DNA of 64,000 nucleotides. It comes from UBA3537 sp038138145 (GTDB lineage: Bacteria > Bacteroidota > Bacteroidia > Flavobacteriales > Flavobacteriaceae). Below, piece after piece: positions 8,864 through 17,048 of the stretch. The DNA lies in the NCBI GenBank assembly GCA_038138145.1, contig JAYQDD010000009.1, positions 7,671-71,670 of the forward strand, read 5' to 3'. The translations under genes were made by a program, and so were the position numbers. Within the stretch, counting starts at the first letter, position 1. Every line of letters starts with the position of its first letter. Below the pieces are notes generated by a model. It was not told where the DNA came from, did not search any database, and saw nothing but the letters and a program-made list of their open reading frames with translations.

Positions 8864-9681
8864 TGTTTTGTATTTTTATACGTTCCTAGTACCTTGAATT
8901 CTTCGGCCATGATGTTCATGACAGAAGTGGCTTTTTCATAATCCTCATAAGCATCAAACGTAACATCCACAAAAAAGGCATATTTCCATGGTGTGTCAAT
9001 TTTTGGTAAAGATTGGATTTTGGTCAGATTCATTTTACAATCGCTCATCACATTGAGCATCGCTGCCAAACTTCCACGTTTGTGGTCCAACAAAAATTTT
9101 AAAGAGGCCTTATTTATTTTTTTAGACGTATTTGGCTGGCGTTCTACAGTTACAAAACGTGTTTCGTTGTGCTTGATGGTCTGTATACTCTCGGCCAAAA
9201 TATTCAATTGGTAAATTTCTGCCGCAGACGAGCTTGCAATTGCTGCAACCCCTTTGAGTTGTTGGTCATGAATTTTTTTTGCAGCTTCAGCCGTATCAGC
9301 ATCTTCCACCAATTTAATGTGTGGGTATTGATCAAAAAAGACTTTACACTGCAACAGAGCCATAGGGTGAGAATGTACTTCTTTGATATCAGTGATTTCT
9401 TGTCCAGACAGTGCCATCAAATGGTGTTGAACATCCAAATAATATTCACCAGTGATGTGCAAATCATTGGCATCAATAAGGGCATAATTTGGAATAATAG
9501 ATCCTGCAATAGAGTTTTCGAGCGCCATCACTGCGGCATCAACCTCATTTGAGGTTAGACTGGCAATAACTTCGTTGAATGTCAACAACGGCTCAATTTC
9601 TACTGGAGTTGCAAAATAGTTTTGCGTGACCAAATGATGAAATGACCCTTTTATTCCTTGTATGGCGACTTTTTTTATCAT
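8860..9681 (-). CDS. pheA: Prephenate dehydratase
   Basis: Converts prephenate to phenylpyruvate. The 273-residue protein has the periplasmic-binding-like catalytic domain (KVAIQGIKGSFHH, then the catalytic NETRFVTV with its TRF triad). A C-terminal ACT domain spans about residues 190-273 (LLDHKRGSLAAMLNVM, then KIQSLP), the usual site of allosteric control by phenylalanine. It is the first structural gene of the operon. Its ATG follows immediately after the T-run of the attenuator terminator. Confidence 0.95.
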   Translation of the reverse strand: MIKKVAIQGIKGSFHHLVTQNYFATPVEIEPLLTFNEVIASLTSNEVDAAVMALENSIAGSIIPNYALIDANDLHITGEYYLDVQHHLMALSGQEITDIKEVHSHPMALLQCKVFFDQYPHIKLVEDADTAEAAKKIHDQQLKGVAAIASSSAAEIYQLNILAESIQTIKHNETRFVTVERQPNTSKKINKASLKFLLDHKRGSLAAMLNVMSDCKMNLTKIQSLPKIDTPWKYAFFVDVTFDAYEDYEKATSVMNIMAEEFKVLGTYKNTKQ

Positions 9682-9712
9682 AAAAAAAAATCTCGATGTT
9701 TACATCGAGACT
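9682..9712 (-). terminator. Attenuator terminator immediately before pheA
   Basis: On the minus strand a perfect eight-base-pair stem (TCTCGATG at 9710-9703 with CATCGAGA at 9698-9691, loop TAAA) is followed by nine T at 9690-9682, and then directly by the pheA ATG. An intrinsic terminator between promoter and first gene is the hallmark of transcription attenuation. The segment at 9757-9750 (GTCGAGAC) can pair with 9711-9704 (GTCTCGAT) and would remove the 5' arm of this hairpin. Confidence 0.88.
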
Positions 9713-9736
9713 CAAATTGAAATTTATAACTAAAAA

Positions 9737-9814
9737 TTACACATACAAGGTCTCGACTCTTTTACTAAAAAAGAAGTAATACCAGTTATAAAATGTGTAA
9801 CTTAAATTTGTCAC
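9737..9814 (-). CDS. Aromatic-rich leader peptide of the pheA operon attenuator
   Basis: A 25-codon frame starting at GTG 9814 and ending at TAA 9737. Residues 6-16 read Y-T-F-Y-N-W-Y-Y-F-F-F: nine aromatic residues in eleven, with Phe, Tyr and Trp all present. The frame ends in SKRVETLYV. The codons for R-V-E-T contain the RNA segment GTCGAGAC (9757-9750), which can pair with the terminator's 5' arm. Expected behaviour by analogy with classical attenuators: scarce charged aromatic tRNAs stall the ribosome in the run, the antiterminator forms and the operon is read. With plentiful amino acids the ribosome covers the segment and the terminator forms. The GTG start is inferred, as no ATG exists in frame. 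Confidence 0.85.
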   Translation of the reverse strand: MTNLSYTFYNWYYFFFSKRVETLYV

Positions 9815-9864
9815 TGTTGTTTAATTTTGCGCTAAAGTAGATATTTTTTAGTCAAAACAAAATT

Positions 9865-9895
9865 CAAACTTATTTTTTTTAAAATTTACAGTCAA
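9865..9895 (-). promoter_or_regulatory. Promoter of the aromatic operon leader
   Basis: TTG at 9895-9893, a 20-base spacer, then TAAGTTTG at 9872-9865. This is an exact match to the Bacteroidota primary sigma consensus (TTG, 19-21 bases, TAnnTTTG). A start near 9858 would give a leader of about 175 bases, containing the leader peptide and attenuator, before pheA. Confidence 0.7.
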
Positions 9896-9972
9896 TTTTC
9901 ATTGATTTTGAAAAAAATCAACTTAAAATTGAGAAATATATAACGTTTTGCGCTATTTCTGAAGTGTTTTCA

Positions 9973-10722
9973 TCAGTCTAAAAAGATAAGTGATCCCGTG
10001 TAAAGTTGAGTTACGTCTACAATGGGCGGCGTATGCACGGAAATTAAGTTGCCAATACCTCGTAATTCTCCACTTAGCGATTGTATTGGGTGTACTCTAA
10101 TATCATGACTACTCCGATGAGAAACCGTGACGTTCTGCGCAATTAGATGATCACCAAAAAACGCTGTGGTTCCTGAATAAAAACCAACAAAAAGGGTTTC
10201 GGTATGTCCAGAAATAAAAAACTGAGACAGATTGTTGGATACGATACTTAAGCTTTGATTGTTGACTTCTAAATTAAAATCTCCCAAACTGATTTGATCT
10301 TGGTTAAAATTTTCTGATACTAATTTTAAATTAGGAAAATTCAGTAAACTTGACGACTTAATGGTGTGCTGGGTATTGCTGCGTATTTGGTAAAGACTTG
10401 GAGTAGTTATTGTAATTTTTGTGGGTTGATAACTACGTAACCAGTTGCATTGGTTATTGTCTGTTAGAGTGAGTAATCCTTCATTTATTGTAAAATTCAC
10501 ATCTGAAATTAGGTATTCTCCTGCCTCAATTTTGATATGGTAATTTGACCCTTCTTGTATGGTTAATTCAATGTTTTCATTAACTAAAATTTGATCAAAG
10601 GCATCAAGATGGTGTTCAACAAAAATGCGGCTACCGCCTTTTTGAATGCAATCGGGGGCATGGTCTTTGGCGCAGGACAAAAGAATAAAAGCAATACTAA
10701 TTAAACCTAATTTTTTTCTCAT
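9973..10722 (-). CDS. DUF2807 (head GIN domain) lipoprotein
   Basis: A 249-residue predicted lipoprotein with signal peptide MRKKLGLISIAFILLSC and the acylated Cys at position 17. The body has the pattern of DUF2807 'head GIN domain' proteins: a repetitive beta-strand ladder (FDQILVNENIELTIQEG, then repeats of hydrophobic-polar strands such as LVSENFNQDQISLGDFNLEV), probably a right-handed beta-helix on the cell surface. No enzyme motif is seen. Its start overlaps the stop of the PagL-like gene upstream by four bases, so they form a two-gene unit. Function unknown. Confidence 0.78.
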   Translation of the reverse strand: MRKKLGLISIAFILLSCAKDHAPDCIQKGGSRIFVEHHLDAFDQILVNENIELTIQEGSNYHIKIEAGEYLISDVNFTINEGLLTLTDNNQCNWLRSYQPTKITITTPSLYQIRSNTQHTIKSSSLLNFPNLKLVSENFNQDQISLGDFNLEVNNQSLSIVSNNLSQFFISGHTETLFVGFYSGTTAFFGDHLIAQNVTVSHRSSHDIRVHPIQSLSGELRGIGNLISVHTPPIVDVTQLYTGSLIFLD

Positions 10723-11816
10723 AATCTAAATCCTATACCAAATTCAAGTGCTTCGGCTTTTGCTGCATGTGATTTCAAAGTGACGCCAACAAACCAGCGA
10801 TTCGTGATATAATGTTTCATACCGATACGGTTGTATACATTTCCTTCATAATCAAAAGGAGCGTAAATATAGTACCCCAATTGCGTCTGCAATGAAAATC
10901 GCCCGAATAACAATTCATGGCCTAAATAAATTCCTATGCGTTTGTAATCCAAATCATTGCTGATTTGATTTTCTGGAAAAGCCACACTTTGATAATAAAT
11001 ATATTCTTTAAGAAATTTGGAATTAAAATACTCAGCCCCAAACAAAATTAAACTCTTTTCTGAGAGTCGCTTTTCTGCAAATGCAGAAAGTATATAAAAT
11101 GGGAATTGCGGACTCCCAACCACATCACTTTGATTAATGCCTGTTTTAAACACAAAACCATAACGTATTCGAGGGTCAATTTCTGTTGGTGCTTTTTGGT
11201 TGTTTTTTTCAGCCTGAGCTATTCCCTCCAGAGTAGTGGTTAGACCAAAATTGAGCGCTACAGTGTTGATGCTTGTATTTGGTGCTTTTATGCTTGCGTT
11301 GGACAAATGCAATAAGGTTAAACCCGCCTGAATTCCTATAGGGCCGAACAATTGAGGGCGTGTATAATTGAGCATTAAGTAAGTTCCACTTAATATATGA
11401 GATCCAAAAGCGATATTTTTAGGATTTTCATACTTATCGTAGGGATTTGTTACATATGAAACCCCTTGAGCTACACGCAACATCAGGCGTCGTTTTAGAA
11501 AATAAAAGTTATAATGTGCATGCAATCCATACGCATTCCCCAAAGTTTCATTGTTAAAATTCTGCGCACTGAAGGACACACCAAATTCAGGATAATTATA
11601 GCGCTGATGCCATACCTTATCGCCAGAAACACACTTGTTCCAACCCAAAATCAAACCATTGGGGTGCTCTTGAATCAAATGGCTAATGTTATCGTTATGA
11701 CGTGCGATATTTCCTGTATAGACATTTAAATCTATGTAACTAAAGGAATTGTGTTCTTGGGCATGGCTCAAAAACAGCAACCCAAAAAATATATATGTAA
11801 GCGCGTATTTTAGCAT
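10719..11816 (-). CDS. PagL-like acyloxyacyl hydrolase family outer-membrane protein
   Basis: A 365-residue protein with a signal peptide (cleavage after LFLSHA) and a beta-barrel pattern of alternating aromatic strands. The region TLLHLSNASIKAPNTSIN carries the HxSN motif of PagL lipid A 3-O-deacylases, including the catalytic His and Ser. It is much longer than PagL itself (about 150-190 residues), as is usual for the Bacteroidota proteins annotated as acyloxyacyl hydrolase. The likely role is trimming acyl chains of lipid A, but the enzyme assignment rests on the motif alone. The gene is divergent from metK. Confidence 0.72.
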   Translation of the reverse strand: MLKYALTYIFFGLLFLSHAQEHNSFSYIDLNVYTGNIARHNDNISHLIQEHPNGLILGWNKCVSGDKVWHQRYNYPEFGVSFSAQNFNNETLGNAYGLHAHYNFYFLKRRLMLRVAQGVSYVTNPYDKYENPKNIAFGSHILSGTYLMLNYTRPQLFGPIGIQAGLTLLHLSNASIKAPNTSINTVALNFGLTTTLEGIAQAEKNNQKAPTEIDPRIRYGFVFKTGINQSDVVGSPQFPFYILSAFAEKRLSEKSLILFGAEYFNSKFLKEYIYYQSVAFPENQISNDLDYKRIGIYLGHELLFGRFSLQTQLGYYIYAPFDYEGNVYNRIGMKHYITNRWFVGVTLKSHAAKAEALEFGIGFRL

Positions 11817-11899
11817 ATCAAATGTGCCGTAAATCTAATTAAATATCATTGTTAAATTATATAAGCGGATGAAAGATTTTTTTTTTGCATTATTATCTC

Positions 11900-11907
11900 T
11901 AAATTTG
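11900..11907 (+). promoter_or_regulatory. Probable -7 element of the metK promoter
   Basis: TAAATTTG fits TAnnTTTG and would start transcription near 11914, just upstream of the riboswitch at 11921. No clear TTG is found at the right distance upstream. Confidence 0.45.
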
Positions 11908-11920
11908 TCCCATTATATAA

Positions 11921-11968
11921 CGAGGATAAATTTGATCTGATTGCAACCTCATAAAAAAAAGCTAAAGC
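11921..11968 (+). promoter_or_regulatory. SAM-II-type S-adenosylmethionine riboswitch aptamer
   Basis: Upstream of metK. The order of elements matches the SAM-II (SAM_alpha)/SAM-V fold: P1 GAGG (11922-11925), a U-rich loop with TTTGA, the core GATTGCAA (11939-11946), P1 partner CCTC (11947-11950), an A-rich linker, then GCTAAA (11961-11966), whose pairing with TTGC forms the ligand pocket. The known metX-associated aptamer has the same TTGCAA...GCTAAA pattern. Binding of SAM should stabilise P1 and the pseudoknot and repress synthesis of SAM synthetase. SAM-II and SAM-V share this core and I cannot separate them by eye. Confidence 0.8.
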
Positions 11969-12003
11969 AGTACCAATCCCTTTAGCTTGTTGCCCATTTT
12001 TTT

Positions 12004-12026
12004 CCTCATAACTATTTGATTATGAG
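12004..12026 (+). promoter_or_regulatory. Start-codon hairpin of metK, sharing a repeat with the aptamer
   Basis: CTCATAA (12005-12011) pairs perfectly with TTATGAG (12020-12026), placing the metK ATG (12022-12024) inside a stem with an eight-base loop. The sequence CCTCATAA at 12004-12011 is an exact copy of the aptamer's P1 3' strand at 11947-11954. The P1 5' strand GAGG could therefore pair with either copy. This suggests an expression platform acting on translation initiation. Confidence 0.5.
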
Positions 12027-13278
12027 TTATTTATTTACATCCGAAAGTGTCTCCGAGGGACATCCTGATAAAGTTGCAGACCAAATCAGTGATGCAATTA
12101 TTGACCATTTTTTGGCTTTTGACCCACAATCCAAAGTGGCTTGTGAAACCTTGGTCACCACAGGACAAGTCATTTTGGCAGGAGAAGTCAAATCTAAAAC
12201 CTATTTAGATGTACAAAAAATTGCCCGAGATACCATCAACAAGATTGGGTATACCAAAGGCGAGTATATGTTTGATGGCAATTCTTGTGGCGTACTTTCT
12301 GCCATTCATGAGCAATCGGACGATATCAATAGAGGGGTAGACAAAGAAACTCCTGAAGCTCAAGGCGCTGGCGACCAAGGCATGATGTTTGGCTATGCCA
12401 CCAACGAAACCGAAAACTATATGCCGTTGGCTTTGGAACTTTCGCATCATTTGCTTAAAGAACTTGCAGTCCTTCGTCGTGAACATAAAGACATCACCTA
12501 CCTCCGCCCCGACTCTAAAAGTCAAGTCACTATTGAATATAGCGACGACAATATACCATTGCGCATTGATTCTATCGTACTTTCAACCCAGCACGACGAT
12601 TTTTCGGAGGATGAAAAAGAAATGCTTGATACTATTAAAAAAGATATTAAAACGATTTTGATTCCTCGTGTACTTTCAAAATTGCCACAAAAGATTCAAA
12701 ATCTTTTTAACGATGATATAACCTATCATATCAATCCTACCGGGAAATTTGTAATCGGTGGCCCTCACGGCGATACCGGACTCACAGGACGCAAAATTGT
12801 GGTCGACACTTATGGCGGAAAAGGTGCTCATGGTGGTGGTGCATTTTCAGGCAAAGACCCCAGTAAAGTAGATCGATCCGCGGCCTATGCCATGCGTCAT
12901 ATTGCCAAAAATATGGTGGCCGCTGGGGTGTGCTCGGAAATTTTGGTACAGGTAAGTTACGCTATTGGCGTCGCCGAACCTGTGGGGGTTTTTGTAAATA
13001 CCTATGGTACGGCCAATGTAGACCTCAGCGATGGCGCTATTGCACAAAAGATTACAGCACTTTTTGACTTGCGCCCAGCGGCCATTGAACAACGTCTAAA
13101 ACTTCGTATGCCAATGTACAGCGAAACTGCTGCTTATGGTCATATGGGACGTACAAACGAAACTGTAGAAAAGGTATTTTACCTACCCAATGGCGAAAAA
13201 CGGGTTTTGGATGTAGAACTTTTTACTTGGGAAAAACTGGATTATACAGAAGCAATTAAAACGGCTTTTCAACTTTAA
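12022..13278 (+). CDS. metK: S-adenosylmethionine synthetase
   Basis: Makes SAM from methionine and ATP. The protein has 418 residues. The N-terminal motif FTSESVSEGHPDKVADQISDA, the ATP-site EQSDDINRGV and GAGDQGMMFGYA, and the phosphate loop GGAFSGKDPSKVDRSAAY are all intact. I use the ATG at 12022, which gives the family N-terminus MSYLFTSE; a TTG at 12016 would add two residues. It stands alone, ends at a bidirectional terminator and is preceded by a SAM riboswitch. Confidence 0.97.
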   Translation: MSYLFTSESVSEGHPDKVADQISDAIIDHFLAFDPQSKVACETLVTTGQVILAGEVKSKTYLDVQKIARDTINKIGYTKGEYMFDGNSCGVLSAIHEQSDDINRGVDKETPEAQGAGDQGMMFGYATNETENYMPLALELSHHLLKELAVLRREHKDITYLRPDSKSQVTIEYSDDNIPLRIDSIVLSTQHDDFSEDEKEMLDTIKKDIKTILIPRVLSKLPQKIQNLFNDDITYHINPTGKFVIGGPHGDTGLTGRKIVVDTYGGKGAHGGGAFSGKDPSKVDRSAAYAMRHIAKNMVAAGVCSEILVQVSYAIGVAEPVGVFVNTYGTANVDLSDGAIAQKITALFDLRPAAIEQRLKLRMPMYSETAAYGHMGRTNETVEKVFYLPNGEKRVLDVELFTWEKLDYTEAIKTAFQL

Positions 13279-13300
13279 AAACAACAGCACTTTTTGATAT

Positions 13301-13331
13301 AAAAAATGCCACGCTTTGCGTGGCATTTTTT
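13301..13331. terminator. Bidirectional terminator between metK and the TonB receptor gene
   Basis: Nine-base-pair GC-rich stem ATGCCACGC (13306-13314) with GCGTGGCAT (13318-13326), flanked by A and T runs so that both strands end in a T tract. It serves the convergent metK and TonB-receptor genes. Confidence 0.9.
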
Positions 13332-13351
13332 ATTTTAAGATAGTTTCAATT

Positions 13352-16063
13352 TTATAACTCATAGCGTACCCTAAACGTGATAAATCGGGGTTGAATAAAA
13401 TATTCCGTTGCACTTACAGAAACCGTCCCCGCACTACTTTGGCTTTGCGCTCGGGTGTCCAATAAGTTTGTTGCTTTAATTTCATATTCAAACTTTGCAT
13501 CTTCATCTTTTCTGTAGGACAATGAAGCATTCCAAAATTCAAAGGTGTTAATCGTACCATTTTCATCACTAAAATCATTATAAGAATAATCCGTTCTAAA
13601 TGTGAAGGATTTTAAAAACAAAGCGTCCAATTCTACTGTTGGACTTTTGGTAAAAAACTTGGTGCTGTTTTCTCCCAAATTGTTGTCTTGTATAGAATAA
13701 CGATAGCTTAAATCTAAGTTGGGTGCGGTACGGAAATTGGTACGCACTTGCGCACGATAAGTTTGCGAAAAATTCTCATTAATCGATCGTCTATTTTGAA
13801 TAAATTGATTGAATTTTGAATAGTTAAAATTCGCACGAATTGTTCCACGAATTTTACCAAATGTGCGTTGAAAACGTCCATTTGCAGAAAGACTTTCATC
13901 GGCAAATGGGGAGTTAAATGGCGTTGAAACACGAATCACGCTTCCAGGTTGGAATATAGATTCTGTTCGAATATTATCAATGCTTTTATTGTAGTTTATA
14001 CTCGCAAATACATTGGTATAATTGAACATATTAAAACTATAATAAAATAAATTCACATTGTGCGACAGTGCATTTTCTAGAGCTGGATTTCCAGAAAACA
14101 ACGCATTGTAGTTATTAAGCACCAAACCGCTAGCAAAATTGGATACATCAGTAAATTGTGTTTGCATGCTGTACGTTAGATTTAGGGTTTCACTCTTTTT
14201 GAGTTGAACAATGACATTCAAATCTGGCAAAAATCTAAAGAAATTATCTGTTGTTCTTTGACCAAACTGCGTATTATTGACATTGTACAAATGCGCTGAA
14301 ACACCTGGTGTAATCGTAAAAATTCCTGTTTTGAGGCGATAGTGAAGGCCTAAATAAATATCAGAAAAATTATAATCAATGGCATTGACATCCAGTCCAT
14401 CATTAATTGTAGGAGTGGTATTTAGCTGAGAATTATCATCTAAAAATTGAAAAATATTAGAATCAAACTTTTGATGACTCAAAATCGTCCCCAAAGTAAA
14501 GTTGATGTTGCTTTTCTTATTCAAAATATTCCAATAGTCCAATTTGGCATCCAACTGGTTGGATTTGACACGTTTTTCTTGAGCTAAATTATAATTACTT
14601 TGGGTATCATCCAGGCCTAAATTAGCCGCTGTACTGTCATAATTTAATTTGTCCTCCAAAATTGCATTATAGAACGGATCTTCATCTTTAATCACATGTT
14701 GCGCTTCGAGGGCGAAAATGTTATTTTCATCCAATGTATAGTAGTAATTCAAATTCTGATTTACATTGTAGGGTGTCGTTTCTTCTAATTGGTCAATATT
14801 GTTGTTAATGGATGAGAAAAAGCGTTGATCTTGTTCACTTTTGGACATCTGCCCAAAGATTTCATATTCCAATTGATTGTTTGCATCAGGTTGATATTTG
14901 GTAGATAATTTCAGCATCCCCAAATTGTTTTCTTGTACTGTATTACTTTCCGTTCTTTCATCAGGAATGCCCAGATCTGGATTGGTATATTGAATGGATC
15001 GATTTTCTTGCAATTCATTCCTACTGTTAGAAAAAATGGCAAATCCACCCAAATCCAGTGTTTTATTTGGCGACCAACTAAAATTTGTAGCACCAAATTT
15101 TGTATTGATATCTTTTGCACGTTCATTTTGAAGGGTTAAAAATCCAATATCGTTGCTCCCTAAATTGATATTTGTTCCACTACTCAAGCTTGGTCTTTTG
15201 AACCCTCCAGTGAAATTGAAATAGTCTCTTCGACTAAAAGCAACTTCACCGATATTGTTTAAATCACCAATAAAATTAATACTATAATCTGGACTGTAAT
15301 AAAATAGTTTTGGTTGTGCCAAATACAGCGTTTTGTTGTCGGAATCACCTGCTCCAGCGGTTACATTTCCAAACCAAAAATTCTTTTTCCCTTCTTTCAA
15401 TTTAATGTTGATGGCAACATTATTTTGATTATTGGTTACACCCCCAAGCTGACGCACTTCAGAATAGTTTTTTAACACCTGTACTTTATCTACCGCATTT
15501 GAGGGGATATTTTTGGTCGCTAATTTTGTGTCACCATCAAAAAAATCTTTTCCCTCGACCATAAGTTTAGAAACCACCTTGCCTTCGACCTCAACTTGAC
15601 CATCGTCATTGATTTCTACGCCCGGTAAATTTTCTAAAACATCTTCTAATTTTCGCTCGGTACCTTTATTGAAAGAATCGGCGTTATACACCAATGTATC
15701 GCCACTAATGGTCACAGGCATTTCGTAGGTCAACTCCACTTCTTCTAGCGCATTATCTTCTTGTAGTGTGAAATTTTGAACAGCGTTAGAATCTCCAGTT
15801 TCAATAACTTGAGTCATGGATTTCATGCCTATATAACTCACTTGAATTGAATACGCTGTGTTCTTTTTCAAATCCAATCGGTATTTTCCTTCATCATTTG
15901 TTATACCGTAAGAATCCAAAGCACTTGTTGCTTTGTTTATGGCAATGATATTGGCTAATTCTAAGGGATTTCCTAGTGAATCTTTAACTTTCCCTTCAAG
16001 TTTTACTTGAGAAAAAGATAGTCCACAAAAAAATAATATAAGGGTACTTAAATAATATTTCAT
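13352..16063 (-). CDS. TonB-dependent receptor-like outer-membrane beta-barrel protein
   Basis: A 903-residue outer-membrane protein. Signal peptide of about 18 residues (MKYYLSTLILFFCGLSFS). Residues about 20-105 are a carboxypeptidase-regulatory-like beta-sandwich (VKLEGKVKDSLGNPLELANI). A plug-like region follows (LEDVLENLPGVEINDDGQVE), and the remainder is a long barrel ending in aromatic VRYEL. There is no SusD partner. Two GLPGLI-family genes lie directly upstream on the same strand, a pairing that suggests a joint, still undefined, envelope role. The ligand is unknown. Confidence 0.87.
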   Translation of the reverse strand: MKYYLSTLILFFCGLSFSQVKLEGKVKDSLGNPLELANIIAINKATSALDSYGITNDEGKYRLDLKKNTAYSIQVSYIGMKSMTQVIETGDSNAVQNFTLQEDNALEEVELTYEMPVTISGDTLVYNADSFNKGTERKLEDVLENLPGVEINDDGQVEVEGKVVSKLMVEGKDFFDGDTKLATKNIPSNAVDKVQVLKNYSEVRQLGGVTNNQNNVAINIKLKEGKKNFWFGNVTAGAGDSDNKTLYLAQPKLFYYSPDYSINFIGDLNNIGEVAFSRRDYFNFTGGFKRPSLSSGTNINLGSNDIGFLTLQNERAKDINTKFGATNFSWSPNKTLDLGGFAIFSNSRNELQENRSIQYTNPDLGIPDERTESNTVQENNLGMLKLSTKYQPDANNQLEYEIFGQMSKSEQDQRFFSSINNNIDQLEETTPYNVNQNLNYYYTLDENNIFALEAQHVIKDEDPFYNAILEDKLNYDSTAANLGLDDTQSNYNLAQEKRVKSNQLDAKLDYWNILNKKSNINFTLGTILSHQKFDSNIFQFLDDNSQLNTTPTINDGLDVNAIDYNFSDIYLGLHYRLKTGIFTITPGVSAHLYNVNNTQFGQRTTDNFFRFLPDLNVIVQLKKSETLNLTYSMQTQFTDVSNFASGLVLNNYNALFSGNPALENALSHNVNLFYYSFNMFNYTNVFASINYNKSIDNIRTESIFQPGSVIRVSTPFNSPFADESLSANGRFQRTFGKIRGTIRANFNYSKFNQFIQNRRSINENFSQTYRAQVRTNFRTAPNLDLSYRYSIQDNNLGENSTKFFTKSPTVELDALFLKSFTFRTDYSYNDFSDENGTINTFEFWNASLSYRKDEDAKFEYEIKATNLLDTRAQSQSSAGTVSVSATEYFIQPRFITFRVRYEL

Positions 16064-16090
16064 TACTTTAATTTAGATGTAAATTGGTAA

Positions 16091-16977
16091 TTAGTTTCGT
16101 CTTTTGGATCCGCGACCACGATACATTTCACGCATCTCTTTCATTTTCTGCTTTACGGTTGCATTGTAGTCTGCACGGGAGATGACTTTGCCTTTTTCAG
16201 GGGCTTGAATTTCAATTTTTTGTTGAGGATTTATGGTAATTTTATTACACAAAATCGTAGTTCTGTCTGCGTTGACTTCAAGAATTAAACCAGGTAATCC
16301 CCAAAATTCTCCAGGCCCTTGATTTACAGGAATTTGAGGTGTATACCATGCTGTAACTTCGATGGTTTTTGGAACTTCAATTTCATCAGAAACAGCGGAT
16401 GATTTTGTATCATCCGTTTTTGTTGTTTTTTCTTCTTTTTTAGGGTTTTTTCTGCGCATACTTCGCCAATCGAATTCGTCCACAGATTTGATGGCTGTTG
16501 CTTTCATGCATAAATATTGTCCAATTTTCTTTGTTTCCGACCCAAGTTTCCATTCCAATTTTTGCAATGAATCAGTAATCAAAAATTGTCTTCCAAAAAA
16601 TTCCTGATCTTGAATAAATTGTTGGGTTTTGACATTTTTGTATTGTGGTCCAGCTGAAAAACTATTGCCCCACATCCCAAAACTCTGTTGNNNNNNNNNN
16701 TTACTCCAAAACTCTTTTTCCCCGGTGCTTCCAGAACATCTTCCTCCTTGAAAATAGAAGCTTCTTTATCAAAGGTCAAGATGTAGGTTTTCTCAAACAT
16801 ACTGCGCATACGATCCATAATTTGTTTTTTTTGGGCTTCACTCATATTTTGACCTCCCCAACTATCCATGTCAGGACTGGTTTTAGAAATATAAGAAGCT
16901 CTTCCTTGAAAATCTTGTGCAAAGACACTCACACTAAAGAATAAAAGGCCATGTAAAACGATACGATTAAAAGTCAT
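16091..16977 (-). CDS. GLPGLI family protein, interrupted by an assembly gap
   Basis: A secreted GLPGLI-family protein (named for the motif seen here as WGLPGLILEV). The N-terminal part runs from the ATG at 16977 (signal peptide ending in VFAQ) to the gap at 16691-16700. The C-terminal part continues in another frame after the gap. The 10 N are most likely a placeholder, so the frame change is not evidence of a broken gene. Both sides of the gap encode SFG (KSFGV before, QQSFGMWG after), so a short repeat may have blocked assembly. It is a paralogue of the next gene upstream. Function unknown. Confidence 0.82.
16691..16700. other. Assembly gap (10 N)
   Basis: Ten N within a GLPGLI-family gene. 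The true number of bases is unknown; the downstream frame implies that the real gap length differs from 10 modulo 3. Confidence 0.98.
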
Positions 16978-17048
16978 TATTGGTAATTTAAGTTTTACAA
17001 ATTTACATTTTGTTTAATACGATGGCGTTAAATTATTCACAAAAGGAA

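Noticed and set aside
16579..16977. A frameshifted GLPGLI pseudogene
   Set aside because: The frame change coincides with the 10-N gap, whose length is arbitrary, and both halves are otherwise intact.
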